51,606 nt of DNA. It comes from Streptomyces sp. SID5785 (GTDB lineage Bacteria; Actinomycetota; Actinomycetes; Streptomycetales; Streptomycetaceae). Both the position numbers and the translations under genes were made by a program. The notes beneath the pieces are model-generated. The model saw nothing but the letters and a program-made list of their open reading frames with translations, was not told the DNA's origin and did no database searches. The stretch is taken from NCBI RefSeq assembly GCF_009870065.1, contig NZ_WWIA01000132.1, positions 1 to 51,606 of the forward strand. The letters run 5' to 3'. This document shows positions 1-8,217 of this stretch, one piece after another (positions within the stretch are counted from its first letter, which is position 1; the number at the start of each line of letters is the position of its first letter).

Positions 1-57
1 CACGGTTCGCTCCGCCCGGTGAGATTTTCGTTATGCCGAAGTCTTTGCGAGGTCTCC

Positions 58-1743
58 ATGATGTCGGACGAAACTGAGGCCGAGTGGGCCTGCGGGGCAG
101 AGAGTGGACAGGGCATGAGCAGCGAACGGCACGGCGCGATGATCCGGGCGGCGCAGAGCGGCGACCGGCGGGCGCAGGACGAGGTGGTCGCCGCGTACCT
201 GCCGCTCGTCTACAACGTCGTGGGGCGGGCTCTGGACGGGCACGCCGACGTGGACGACGTCGTGCAGGAGACCATGATCCGCGCGCTGTCCGGGCTGCCG
301 GCCCTGCGGTCGCCGGAGCGCTTCCGTTCCTGGCTCGTCGCCATCGCCATGAACCAGGTGCGCAACCGCTGGCAGGCCCAGCACGCGGCCCCGCGGTACG
401 GGGAGCTGGGCGAGGCCCACGAACTGGCGGACCCGGGAGCCGACTTCGTGGACCTGACCATCGTCCGCATGGGCCTGTCGGGACAGCGCCGCGAGGTGGC
501 GGAGGCGACGCGCTGGCTCGAGCCAGCCGACCGGGAGCTGCTCTCGCTGTGGTGGCTGGAGGCGGCGGGCGAGCTGACCCGGGCCGAGGTGGCGGCGGCG
601 ATGGAGCTGTCGCAGGCCCACACCGCCGTCCGCGTCCAGCGCATGAAGGCGCACCTGGAGAACGCCCGGGTGATCGTCCGGGCGATGTCCGCCGACCCGC
701 GCTGCGTCCTGCTCGAGGAGACGCTGGAGGCGTGGGACGGGACGCCGTCGCCGCTGTGGCGCAAGCGGCTGGCCCGGCACGCCCGGTCCTGCACCGTCTG
801 CTCCCGGCTGGGCTCCGGGCTCGTCCCGGCCGAGGGACTGCTCGCGGGTCTCGGCCTGGTACCGGTCGGGGCCACGCTCGCGGGCGGCCCGGCACCGGAC
901 GCGGCCGGTCTCGCCGCCCACGGCGCCGCGGACGGCACGGGTTCCGGCGGGGACCACGCGCCGACGGGCCAGGGGCACGCGGCGGACGGGGCACGCTCGT
1001 CCCGCAGTCGGATACGCCACGAGCGCCGTGCGCGGCGACGGCGCAACACGATGCTCGGCGTCGCCGTGCTCGTCGCCGGGGGCGGAGCCGTGGGCGTGCT
1101 CACCGACCTCGCCCCGGACGACGGCGCCGACACCGTACGGACACAGTCCGCGCCCGTGCCGTCCGCCCCGGTGACGCCGAGCAGCCCCTCCGCGTCGGCC
1201 TCCGCCGACCGCTCCCCGTCCCCCGAGGCGTCCCCGAGCCGCGGCTCGGCGCGGCCGACCCGCGAGAAGAAGAAGACCTCGCCGCCGCCGCGCCCGAAGC
1301 CCGCCCCCACGACGAAGCGGCCCGCGCCGCCGGCCCCCGCGCCGACGCAGGCGCCCTCGGGCTCCTTCGGACAGCAGGTGACCCAGCTGGTCAACGCCGA
1401 GCGCGCCGAGAACGGCTGCGCCCCGGTGACCCAGAACGGCAAGCTGGACACCGCGGCCCTGCGCCACTCCGACGACATGGCCGACCGCGACTACTTCGAC
1501 CACACGGACCCCGACGGCAAGGACCCGGGCGACCGGATCACGGCCGCGGGCTACAGCTGGTCGACGTACGGCGAGAACATCGCCCGAGGGCAGCAGACAC
1601 CGGCCCAGGTGATGGACTCGTGGATGAACAGCCCGGGCCACCGGGCGAACATCCTGAACTGCGCGTTCAAGGAGATCGGACTGGGCGTCCACGAGGGCTC
1701 CGGGGGCCCGTGGTGGACACAGGTCTTCGGGACGTCGAGCTGA
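58..1743 (+). CDS. Sigma-70 family (ECF-like) factor fused to a membrane anchor and extracellular CAP domain
   Basis: A 561-residue multidomain protein. Residues ~40-105 match sigma region 2 (DVDDVVQETMIRAL, then FRSWLVAIAMNQVRNRW). Residues ~150-205 match sigma region 4. A short segment with HARSCTVC (~240-248) resembles the zinc-binding anti-sigma motif. One hydrophobic helix (~331-349) follows a basic stretch, then a Pro/Ser/Thr-rich linker. Residues ~437-561 form a CAP/SCP-like domain (FDHTDPDG, YGENIA, SWMNSPGHRANIL). The layout predicts a cytoplasmic sigma factor tethered to the membrane with a CAP domain outside. I chose the ATG at 58 because GCGAGG precedes it; a GTG at 19 and an ATG at 115 are alternatives. 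What the CAP domain senses or does is unknown, and how the sigma part is released is inference only. Confidence 0.85.
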   Translation: MMSDETEAEWACGAESGQGMSSERHGAMIRAAQSGDRRAQDEVVAAYLPLVYNVVGRALDGHADVDDVVQETMIRALSGLPALRSPERFRSWLVAIAMNQVRNRWQAQHAAPRYGELGEAHELADPGADFVDLTIVRMGLSGQRREVAEATRWLEPADRELLSLWWLEAAGELTRAEVAAAMELSQAHTAVRVQRMKAHLENARVIVRAMSADPRCVLLEETLEAWDGTPSPLWRKRLARHARSCTVCSRLGSGLVPAEGLLAGLGLVPVGATLAGGPAPDAAGLAAHGAADGTGSGGDHAPTGQGHAADGARSSRSRIRHERRARRRRNTMLGVAVLVAGGGAVGVLTDLAPDDGADTVRTQSAPVPSAPVTPSSPSASASADRSPSPEASPSRGSARPTREKKKTSPPPRPKPAPTTKRPAPPAPAPTQAPSGSFGQQVTQLVNAERAENGCAPVTQNGKLDTAALRHSDDMADRDYFDHTDPDGKDPGDRITAAGYSWSTYGENIARGQQTPAQVMDSWMNSPGHRANILNCAFKEIGLGVHEGSGGPWWTQVFGTSS

Positions 1744-1791
1744 CACCCTCCGCCCCGCAGGAGTGAGGCGCGGCCACCGCCCGCGCGCCCG

Positions 1792-2268
1792 TCAGGCCGC
1801 CGCGGCCAGATGCCCGGCCTGCGGCGTTGCCTCGACCGCGCGCACCAGCGGGGCGAGGCGCGGGTCGCCGGACGCCTGCGCGAGGGCCTCCTGGAGCGCC
1901 TGTTCGTTGGTGGGGCGGGCCGCTTCGAGGAGGGCGAGGCCCGCGTCGGAGACGTTGGTGTAGATGCCGCGGCGGTCGGTCGGGCACAGGTAGCGCATCA
2001 GCAGGCCGCGGTCCTCGAGGCGGGTCACGAGGCGGGTGGTGGCGCTCTGGCTGAGGACGACGGCGTCGGCGACCTGCTTCATCTGCAGGTGACCGCCCTC
2101 GCCGTCGTGCTGCCGGCTCAGCACGTCGAGCAGCGAGTACTCCCGCACACTCAGGCCGTGCCCGGCCTGCAGCGCACGCTCGATGTGGGCCTCGATGCGT
2201 CCGTGGAGCAGCGAGAGCGCGCACCAGCCCTGGGCGAGGGCGGTGAGGGCGGGGTCTGTGGCGGTCAT
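1792..2268 (-). CDS. MarR family transcriptional regulator
   Basis: A 158-residue protein with the MarR winged-helix layout. The recognition region reads LQMKQVADAVVLSQSATTRLVTRLEDRG (split here for description), followed by the wing DRRGIYTNVSDAG. This family forms dimers that bind palindromes and usually respond to phenolics, drugs or oxidants. The start at 2268 was chosen because GGAGG lies about 10 bases upstream on the minus strand and upstream in-frame sequence has no domain content. It lies downstream of the convergent sigma/CAP gene and has no obvious divergent target gene, so its regulon cannot be named. Family call is firm; ligand is unknown. Confidence 0.87.
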   Translation of the reverse strand: MTATDPALTALAQGWCALSLLHGRIEAHIERALQAGHGLSVREYSLLDVLSRQHDGEGGHLQMKQVADAVVLSQSATTRLVTRLEDRGLLMRYLCPTDRRGIYTNVSDAGLALLEAARPTNEQALQEALAQASGDPRLAPLVRAVEATPQAGHLAAAA

Positions 2269-2416
2269 GGCAGGTGGTTCCTCCGTCCCGGAGTGGCTGC
2301 ACCTCAGCGTAGTCGATGAGTGAAATTGCCTGCCTTTGCGGATAGAGCGCGTATGCAAGCACTGGCCCGAGTGGATCCCGGGCGCTGGACCAGGACCGGG
2401 CCCGTTGGACGGAGAG

Positions 2417-2457
2417 CCGCCCCCGAGCGGTCGCGTCACGGTGCGACTCGGGGGCGG
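2417..2457 (-). terminator. Strong hairpin, probable terminator of the GNAT gene
   Basis: An 11-bp perfect inverted repeat, CCGCCCCCGAG at 2417-2427 and CTCGGGGGCGG at 2447-2457, with a further short stem (GTCGC/GCGAC) in the loop. It sits just past the stop of the minus-strand GNAT gene. No long T tract follows, as is common in high-GC organisms. Confidence 0.6.
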
Positions 2458-2479
2458 ATCGGCTGCGGCGAGAGGCTGT

Positions 2480-3346
2480 TCAGCCGGCGGCCACCGTGAG
2501 CGGGGCGAAGCGTCGCGTCCAGTCACCGGGAAGGTCGGGCGCGGAGAGGTTCATGACCGCGTTCATGGAGATGCCCTCCAGGCCGTGCTGCTTGAGCCAC
2601 GCGATCAGGTCCTCGTGCCGTACGTCGATGTCGGTGCGCAGCGGTCGGTCGGTGCCCTCGGCGAGCGAGGCGACGAGGGACTTCGCGGTCTCGGTGTCGG
2701 CGGCGATCAGGGGGCCGATGACATGGGTGTCCATGTTCGGCCATGCGGCGGCGTAGCCGGTGATCCCGTGTGCGTCCTCGGCCACGCGCAGCTGGTCGGC
2801 GAAGGCCGGCAGCCGTGTGAGGACGTGGGTGCGGTCGGAGCCGAAGACCTCGGCGTCCAGCCGCAGGATCGCGGGCAGGTCCTCGGCCGTGGCCGGGCGG
2901 GTGCGCACCGTGGTGCCGCCCCCGTCAGGAGTGAACCGACCGCGCACCATCTCCGCCCGGCCGGTGACCTTGAAGCCCAGCTCCTCGTAGAGAGGCCTTC
3001 CGTAGGGCGTCGCGTGGAGGGTCAGCGGTGTGGTGCCCGCCTGCTCGAGGACGTACTGCATGAGGCGTCGGCCGATGCCCTTGCGGGCGTGCCGTTCGGC
3101 GACGAGCACCATCCCGATCGCGCTGAGCTCGGGCCGGTCCGACGTGCCGTAGTCGGTCACGACGCAGGCGGTGACGAGTCCGCCGGCGGGGTCGTCGATG
3201 CCGTAGCCGGTTCCGGCGGAGAGCAGCAGGCCCCATTTGTGTTCCTCGCGCGGCCAGCCCCGGTCCTCGGAGAGGTCGGCGCAGGCCCGGAGGTCGCGCG
3301 GGGTGAGACGGCGGATGGGCAGGTCGGAGAGCGAAGGTGTCGACAC
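2480..3346 (-). CDS. Two-domain GNAT N-acetyltransferase
   Basis: A 288-residue protein with two GNAT halves. The first (residues ~10-150) contains the acetyl-CoA loop area (VLVAERHARKGIGRRLMQY). The second (~155-288) resembles the YitH-type acetyltransferase domain, with GYAAAWPNMDTHVIGPLIA and a C-terminal MNLSAP segment. The acceptor substrate cannot be told from sequence. The start is a GTG five bases after the stop of the upstream membrane-protein gene, so the two are probably co-transcribed and translationally coupled; no clear Shine-Dalgarno is seen at this GTG, which agrees with coupling. Confidence 0.82.
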   Translation of the reverse strand: MSTPSLSDLPIRRLTPRDLRACADLSEDRGWPREEHKWGLLLSAGTGYGIDDPAGGLVTACVVTDYGTSDRPELSAIGMVLVAERHARKGIGRRLMQYVLEQAGTTPLTLHATPYGRPLYEELGFKVTGRAEMVRGRFTPDGGGTTVRTRPATAEDLPAILRLDAEVFGSDRTHVLTRLPAFADQLRVAEDAHGITGYAAAWPNMDTHVIGPLIAADTETAKSLVASLAEGTDRPLRTDIDVRHEDLIAWLKQHGLEGISMNAVMNLSAPDLPGDWTRRFAPLTVAAG

Positions 3347-3351
3347 GCAGG

Positions 3352-3897
3352 TCAGGCTGTCGGATGGGGCACCTTGGCGTCCACCGCTTTGCGCGCCTCG
3401 ACCCGGTGCTTTCGGCCACGTCGGGTCAGCCCCCAGGGCTTGAGCACGGAGATGGCGATCATGAAGACGTACGAGGTCAGCGAGACGATGGGGCCGGCGA
3501 GGAGATCGGTGGGGCGGTCCAGTCCGTGGCCCGAGGCGAGCGTGGTGACGGCCTCGTTGACGCCTGGCCGCAGGGCGAAGATCGAGGCGGCGGTCGTGGC
3601 GAGGGTGAGCCAGAACTTGACGTAGACCCATCGGTGCCGGGCCAGACCCCACGGGGTGCCGAGCGAGAGGAGGAGCCCGCTGAGCAGGGTCAGCAGGGCG
3701 AGCGGGATCACCAGCCAGTCCGCGAAGAGCTTCATGGCGCGGGCGGAGGCCTCCACGGCCGGACCGGACCCGGTGGTCGTCGCGGTGACGGCCAGCGCGA
3801 GCAGCCCGAGTGTGACGCCCAGCCACGAGGCGGAGGCGGCGACGTGGACAACGAGGAGTGCCCGTCGAGGGCGGCGCTGAAGTTTCACGTGAAACAC
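3352..3897 (-). CDS. Small four-helix integral membrane protein (DUF2269-like)
   Basis: A 181-residue hydrophobic protein with about four membrane segments (starting near residues 14, 58, 92 and 135). The pattern WVYVKFWLTLATTAASIFAL and the spacing resemble the DUF2269 group, whose function is not established. The proposed GTG start gives an N-terminus MFHVKL, which is the translation of a parS site lying over the first codons (3882-3895). No convincing ribosome site precedes it, so an internal GTG at codon 4 is also possible. It is followed after 5 bases by the GNAT gene. Confidence 0.65.
   Translation of the reverse strand: MFHVKLQRRPRRALLVVHVAASASWLGVTLGLLALAVTATTTGSGPAVEASARAMKLFADWLVIPLALLTLLSGLLLSLGTPWGLARHRWVYVKFWLTLATTAASIFALRPGVNEAVTTLASGHGLDRPTDLLAGPIVSLTSYVFMIAISVLKPWGLTRRGRKHRVEARKAVDAKVPHPTA
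3882..3895. promoter_or_regulatory. parS site (ParB binding)
   Basis: Exact 14-bp palindrome GTTTCACGTGAAAC, the Streptomyces parS consensus recognised by ParB in chromosome segregation. It overlaps the first codons of the minus-strand membrane-protein gene. Confidence 0.85.
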
Positions 3898-3996
3898 GGT
3901 GCCGTGACCGGACGCGGAAGACGTCTGACAGAGGGAGTAACCCCGCGTACTAGCCGCGGCGTACAGCAGGTGTGACCGAGCCGGTCGGTCCGGGGG

Positions 3997-4479
3997 TCAG
4001 CCCAGGTCGGGGGCGTGCATCGCCCGTACTCCCTCGATGTTGCCGTCCAGGTAGTGGCGCAGCGAGAGCGGGACGAGGTGGACCGAGGCGATGCCGACGC
4101 GTGTGAAGGGCACGCGCACGATCTCGTACTCGCCGCAGGGTTCGTCGATCTCGGGGCCGTGGCGTTGAGTGAGGTCCATCGAGTCGAGCCGGCAGACGAA
4201 GAAGTGCTGGACCTTCACGCCGGTCGCCCCGCCGTCGTCACCGATGTGCTCGACGGTGTCCACGAAGCAGGGCACCACGTCAGTGATCTTGGCGCCGAGT
4301 TCCTCGTCGACCTCACGGTGGAGGGCGTCCACGACAGTGGTGTCCTCGGGTTCGACCCCGCCGCCGGGGGTGAGCCAGTACGGGTCGACGCCGGGCTTCG
4401 TCCGCTTGATCAGGATGAGGTCGTCGCCGTCCAGCAGAACAGCGCGTGCGGTGCGCTTGACCACGGGTCGTACGGTCAT
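3997..4479 (-). CDS. Nudix hydrolase
   Basis: A 160-residue protein with a clear Nudix box: the glycine of GGGVEPED, then REVDEELG, fitting G-x5-E-x7-REUxEExGU. The glutamates bind Mg for hydrolysis of a nucleoside diphosphate linked to another group. The N-terminal strand (RAVLLDGDDLILIKRTKPG) and PYWLTPGGG are typical. Substrate cannot be assigned. The ATG at 4479 precedes the first strand. A degenerate parS (4501-4514) lies just upstream, between this gene and the LysR gene on the same strand. Confidence 0.85.
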   Translation of the reverse strand: MTVRPVVKRTARAVLLDGDDLILIKRTKPGVDPYWLTPGGGVEPEDTTVVDALHREVDEELGAKITDVVPCFVDTVEHIGDDGGATGVKVQHFFVCRLDSMDLTQRHGPEIDEPCGEYEIVRVPFTRVGIASVHLVPLSLRHYLDGNIEGVRAMHAPDLG

Positions 4480-4500
4480 GGGAGAAATGTGGCCCCGACG

Positions 4501-4514
4501 GTTCCACGTGAAAC
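4501..4514. promoter_or_regulatory. Near-consensus parS
   Basis: GTTCCACGTGAAAC, one mismatch from the parS consensus at the fourth base. It lies between the Nudix and LysR genes. Whether ParB binds this variant is not shown by the sequence. Confidence 0.5.
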
Positions 4515-4537
4515 ATCCCGCACCGTCCTCGTCCTGT

Positions 4538-5443
4538 TCACGTCCAGTCGACGGCAGCGCGCAGCAGCCACTCGTGCGCCCGCGCAATGTGGGGCAGCGC
4601 CAGTGTGCCGGTACGTACGACCAGGAAGTACGTGCGCAGGGGCGGCACGGGTGGGTCGAGCAGCGCGACGATCTCACCGCTCTCCAGTGCGGGCGCGGCC
4701 AGATACCGAGGCAGAACGGAGAGGCCGGCGCCCGAGGCGACGCACGCGAGCACGGCGCGGAGGTCGGGTACGACCACGGTCGCAGGCACGGCCGGGCGCG
4801 CGTCGAAGACCGCGGCCCAGTAGCGCGATACCAGGGGCAGCGACTCGTGCACCTCGACGACGGGGAACTTCTCGAGCGAGGGGGCGGCGTCCCGGTGCAG
4901 CATCCCGGAGCCGATGCGGGCGGCCCAGCGGGGTGCCGCGACGAGGACGTGCTCCTCGTCGCAGAGCGGAGTCGCCGTGAGCAGTGAGCCGCGCGGGCGG
5001 GCCGTGGCGATGGCCAGATCATGGTGACCGGCGGCGAGCCCCTCCAGGGCGTCCTCGGCCGTACCGAAGGTGGCCCGCAGCGCGACCCCGTAGCCGTCCT
5101 CGCGGGTCAGTGCGGTCAGGGCGGGCAGCGCGCGCTCGGCGGTGAACTCGGGGGGCCCCGCGAGGTGCAGCGTCCGCACCAGGGACTCCTCGTCGAGACC
5201 CGCCTCGGTGATCTCCACCAGGGCGTCGAGATGCGGAGCGGTCTTGTGGGCCAGTTCGTCGCCGATGGTCGTCGGGGTCACGCCGCGCGCCTGCCGCAGG
5301 AACAAGGGCCGCCCGAGCTGGCGCTCCAGGGTGCGTATCTGGGAGGTCACCGCGGGCTGTGAGAGCCCGAGGAGTGCGGCGGCGCGAGTGAAGGACCCGG
5401 CGCGGTGGACCGTCACGAAGGTGCGCAGCAGGGCGAGATCCAT
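4538..5443 (-). CDS. LysR family transcriptional regulator
   Basis: A 301-residue protein with the standard LysR layout. The N-terminal winged helix (residues 1-60) reads LLRTFVTVHRAGSFTRAAAL then LSQPAVTSQIRTLERQLG. The rest is a periplasmic-binding-like effector domain. LysR proteins bind a T-N11-A box and respond to small molecules. The start is an ATG at 5443. An AT-rich imperfect palindrome upstream (about 5502-5519, CTATAAATATGTCGATAG) may be its own operator. No divergent partner gene lies next to it, so the target is unknown. Confidence 0.88.
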   Translation of the reverse strand: MDLALLRTFVTVHRAGSFTRAAALLGLSQPAVTSQIRTLERQLGRPLFLRQARGVTPTTIGDELAHKTAPHLDALVEITEAGLDEESLVRTLHLAGPPEFTAERALPALTALTREDGYGVALRATFGTAEDALEGLAAGHHDLAIATARPRGSLLTATPLCDEEHVLVAAPRWAARIGSGMLHRDAAPSLEKFPVVEVHESLPLVSRYWAAVFDARPAVPATVVVPDLRAVLACVASGAGLSVLPRYLAAPALESGEIVALLDPPVPPLRTYFLVVRTGTLALPHIARAHEWLLRAAVDWT

Positions 5444-5583
5444 GGGTGACGACGTCCCTCCCCTCCGGCAACCCGGGTCGCGCCCCACTATAAATATGTC
5501 GATAGGTCTCTGTCGCTACCGTGATTGGACACTGACACAGAGTCAACTAGCCTTGTCCGTGCGGTTCTTCGCGCGCAGAACCG

Positions 5584-5622
5584 GGACGGTCCGAGCCACG
5601 AGGGGGGAGGCTCGGACCGTCC
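5584..5622 (-). terminator. Terminator hairpin after the DUF4246 gene
   Basis: 14-bp perfect stem: GGACGGTCCGAGCC at 5584-5597 and GGCTCGGACCGTCC at 5609-5622, with an 11-base loop. It lies downstream of the minus-strand DUF4246 gene that ends at 5656. Confidence 0.75.
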
Positions 5623-5655
5623 GTCTGTGTGCCGTCGCGGTGCTCTCGTGCGGCC

Positions 5656-7164
5656 TCAGTGCTCGCAGAGCGAGAACTCGCGCTCGTAGAGCTGCTCGTT
5701 GTGCTCGTCGACGAAGAATTTGCGTTCCTGCATGAGCTGTTCGCGATGGTCCCGGGCTTCCTCGAGCGACATGGTCGAGGTCTCGGACCAGGGCTGCTGC
5801 GGCGGCACGTCGGAGGTGGAGACGATCCTCTCCGACGGGTCGACCAGGAAGAACGCGAGAATCTTGCGGTGCCCGGGGCGGGTGGGGTCGGCGAGGCGGA
5901 ACGAGCCGACGCGGTGCTGCAGGATGTTCGGGAAGGCGAGGCAGCGGCCGCCGGGGGTGGCCGCCGATCCCAGCGCCTGGTTGAGCGCGTCCTCGTCCTC
6001 CAGGCCGTAGATCTCGCGCAGGCCGTCGTCGTCGTTCTGCTCGTACTCCGGGTCGTCGAGCGCCGTCCGGAAGCTCAGCCGGCTCTCCGTGATGTTCTCG
6101 CTGTCCCAGTAGCAGATGCCGGTCGAGACGATCCGCTCGTTCAGCATCCCCTCGACGTGCCAGGAACCGCCCGCGTACTCGGGCCGCTCCGGGGTGAGGT
6201 GGATGGTCGCGAGCTTGACGATGACCTGGAGGCGGCGCCCGCGCAGGTCGACGCGGGCGAAGTCCGCGGGCCGCTCGGGCGGGGTGAAGCGCGGGGCGTC
6301 CGGCACGACCGGCCGGCGGTTGTCCCACCAGTGCTCGTGGGCCGTCTCCCAGGCGTGGACGGCTTCCCGGTGGGCGGCGGCGTCCGCGGCGTCGGACCTG
6401 CTGGGGTAGACGGGCTTCGAGTCGTACCAGCCGTACGGATCGGCCTCGATGCGGGCGGGCCGCGGGTGGCGCAGGTCGGTGAGCACGTTCTCGAAGAGCG
6501 GGAGCATGCGGGCGAACAGCTCCGGCAGGACGGCGTTCAGCGCGCTGTGCCGCTCCGGGTGGACGTTGTTGACGTACGAGCGGAAGACGGCGGCGCCGTC
6601 GTCCTGGACGTCGACGTCCGTGGGCAGCCACTGGAACCGCTCCGAGAACTCGTACTGCGCGTAGCGGTCGGCCGTGTTCCGCCAGGCGTGCGCGGGTGCC
6701 CCGCTCACCCCGTTCACCAGGCAGAAGAGCGAGGGGTGGACGAGGTCGAGCACCTGGCCGCCGGATCCGGGATGCCAGTCCTTCTCCGCGTCGGGGACGT
6801 CCTCCAGCACGCGGACCGCCGCCCGCAGCCGGGCGTGCAGCGCGGTGTCGATCAGGGTGTCGGACTGCCACACCCCGTCGACGGCCGACACCTCGATGCC
6901 GGACCGCGGGTCCCGCAGGGCGGCGTAGTGCGCGAGCTCGTCGATGACGTGGCGCACCTGTGCCTCGGTGAGGCCCTGGGCGAGCGCTTCCGCCGTCCAC
7001 CGGGCGACGATGCCGCTGTCGTCCTTCTTGGCGAACCACTCCGGCTTCTCGCGGAGGTGCGCGCTGCACCGGATCATCTGCAGTTCCCGCAGGGTCCGGG
7101 GCGGCGCGCCGGGTATGGAGCGGGACGTGTGGAAGGGCAGCGGGAAGGCAGACAGGCCGGTCAA
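5656..7164 (-). CDS. DUF4246 protein, 2-oxoglutarate oxygenase-like
   Basis: A 502-residue protein that I recognise as DUF4246, a family better known from fungi and present in some Streptomyces. The C-terminal half shows a pattern consistent with a double-stranded beta-helix iron oxygenase: HVEG (H and E as candidate metal ligands, ~residue 335), FPNILQHRV (candidate distal H) and HRKILAFFLVDP (candidate 2-oxoglutarate arginine). The substrate is unknown. It stands alone, with a strong terminator behind it at 5584-5622 and another hairpin in front (7226-7272). Family confidence is moderate; enzymatic activity is inference. Confidence 0.72.
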   Translation of the reverse strand: MTGLSAFPLPFHTSRSIPGAPPRTLRELQMIRCSAHLREKPEWFAKKDDSGIVARWTAEALAQGLTEAQVRHVIDELAHYAALRDPRSGIEVSAVDGVWQSDTLIDTALHARLRAAVRVLEDVPDAEKDWHPGSGGQVLDLVHPSLFCLVNGVSGAPAHAWRNTADRYAQYEFSERFQWLPTDVDVQDDGAAVFRSYVNNVHPERHSALNAVLPELFARMLPLFENVLTDLRHPRPARIEADPYGWYDSKPVYPSRSDAADAAAHREAVHAWETAHEHWWDNRRPVVPDAPRFTPPERPADFARVDLRGRRLQVIVKLATIHLTPERPEYAGGSWHVEGMLNERIVSTGICYWDSENITESRLSFRTALDDPEYEQNDDDGLREIYGLEDEDALNQALGSAATPGGRCLAFPNILQHRVGSFRLADPTRPGHRKILAFFLVDPSERIVSTSDVPPQQPWSETSTMSLEEARDHREQLMQERKFFVDEHNEQLYEREFSLCEH

Positions 7165-7225
7165 GTCGCTCGGTCCTCACGGTCGGTGTGCGGTCGACCG
7201 GAAGGCTACGGGAGCGCACTGACAC

Positions 7226-7272
7226 CGCGGCCCCGGCTTCCTGGTCCGGCGGACGGGGAAGCCGGGGCCGCG
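7226..7272 (-). terminator. Terminator hairpin after ptpA
   Basis: 16-bp perfect stem: CGCGGCCCCGGCTTCC at 7226-7241 and GGAAGCCGGGGCCGCG at 7257-7272, directly after the ptpA stop on the minus strand. It separates ptpA from the DUF4246 gene. Confidence 0.75.
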
Positions 7273-7288
7273 TGGCGGGCCCGCGCGA

Positions 7289-7771
7289 TCAGGGGCGTAC
7301 GGCGTCCAGCAGTCCGTCCCCCGCCGCCTCGACCAGCTGCAGACACTGCTCGAAGCCGCTCATGCCGCCGTAGTACGGATCGGGCACGTCGAGCCCCGGC
7401 GGCGTGTCCGGATCGGCGTCCGGGTCGAACGAACGCAGCAGCCGCACCTTCTCCGCGTCCTGCGGGGTCGGGGCCAGTCGGCGCAGGGTGCGCTGATGGC
7501 TCGCGTCGAGGGCGACGACGAGGTCGAGCCGGGCGAACCGGTCGGCGTGGAACTGCCGGGCGGTGTGCTCGAAGGAGTAGCCGGCCTCCCGCAGGACACG
7601 GACGGTGCGCGGATCGGCGCCGTCGCCCTCGTGCCAGCCGTCCGTGCCCGCGCTGTCCACCTCGACCAGCGACGCGAGACCGGCCTCCCGGAGGCGGGCG
7701 CGGAACACGTGCTCGGCCATGGGCGAGCGGCAGATGTTGCCCGTGCAGACGAAACACACGCGGAAGGTCAT
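7289..7771 (-). CDS. ptpA: Low-molecular-weight protein tyrosine phosphatase PtpA
   Basis: A 160-residue enzyme with the LMW-PTP P-loop CTGNICRS at residues 9-16 (nucleophilic Cys9, Arg15) and the general-acid motif DPYYGG near the C-terminus. It dephosphorylates phosphotyrosine in proteins. In Streptomyces, overexpression of ptpA was reported to raise antibiotic production. It follows a holin-like membrane protein gene after only 6 bases on the same strand and ends at a strong terminator, so the pair is likely an operon. The chromosomal position upstream of ssgR-ssgA matches ptpA in S. coelicolor. Confidence 0.93.
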   Translation of the reverse strand: MTFRVCFVCTGNICRSPMAEHVFRARLREAGLASLVEVDSAGTDGWHEGDGADPRTVRVLREAGYSFEHTARQFHADRFARLDLVVALDASHQRTLRRLAPTPQDAEKVRLLRSFDPDADPDTPPGLDVPDPYYGGMSGFEQCLQLVEAAGDGLLDAVRP

Positions 7772-7777
7772 GGGGCG

Positions 7778-8158
7778 TCAGTCCTTGTCGTCGGGCAGGA
7801 CCACGTTCAGCGCCCAGGAGACGACGGAGACGATCAGGCCGCCGAGGATCGCGGTCCACAGGCCGTCGACGTGGAAGCTGAGGTCCAGCTTGTCGGCCAG
7901 CCACGAGGTGAGCAGCAGCATCAGGGCATTCACGATCAGCGTGATCAGGCCCAGGGTGAGGATGAAGAGCGGGAAGGTGAGCACCTTCACGACCGGCTTC
8001 ACGAGGAAGTTCACCAGGCCGAAGATCAGGGCCACCAGCAGCAGCGTCCCGACCTTCTTGCCGGTGCTGTCGCCGGTCAGCGTGATCTTGTCCAGCAGCC
8101 AGACCGCGACGGCCAGGGCCCCCGCGTTGGCGATCGTCTTGACTACGAAATTCTTCAT
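7778..8158 (-). CDS. Phage holin family 4 (superfamily IV) membrane protein
   Basis: A 126-residue protein with four membrane helices. The pattern ALIFGLVNFLVKPVVKVLTF, FPLFILTLGLITLIVNALML and ILGGLIVSVVSWALNVVLPD is that of the family PF04020, chromosomal in most bacteria and of unknown role despite the holin label. It is first in a probable two-gene operon with ptpA. It is divergent from the cupin gene, with a 59-bp shared promoter region. Confidence 0.85.
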   Translation of the reverse strand: MKNFVVKTIANAGALAVAVWLLDKITLTGDSTGKKVGTLLLVALIFGLVNFLVKPVVKVLTFPLFILTLGLITLIVNALMLLLTSWLADKLDLSFHVDGLWTAILGGLIVSVVSWALNVVLPDDKD

Positions 8159-8217
8159 GTGTCTGATCGTGGCAGACGGGACCGTGGACGAGGGTGGACA
8201 GGGGCGGACGAGCAGCG

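Noticed and set aside
31..1746. Long minus-strand frame over the sigma/CAP gene
   Set aside because: Low-complexity Arg-rich translation with no motif; the plus strand carries sigma and CAP domains.
7778..8158. Holin-like gene as evidence of a phage lysis cassette
   Set aside because: PF04020 proteins are ordinary chromosomal membrane proteins in most bacteria, and no endolysin or phage gene is nearby.
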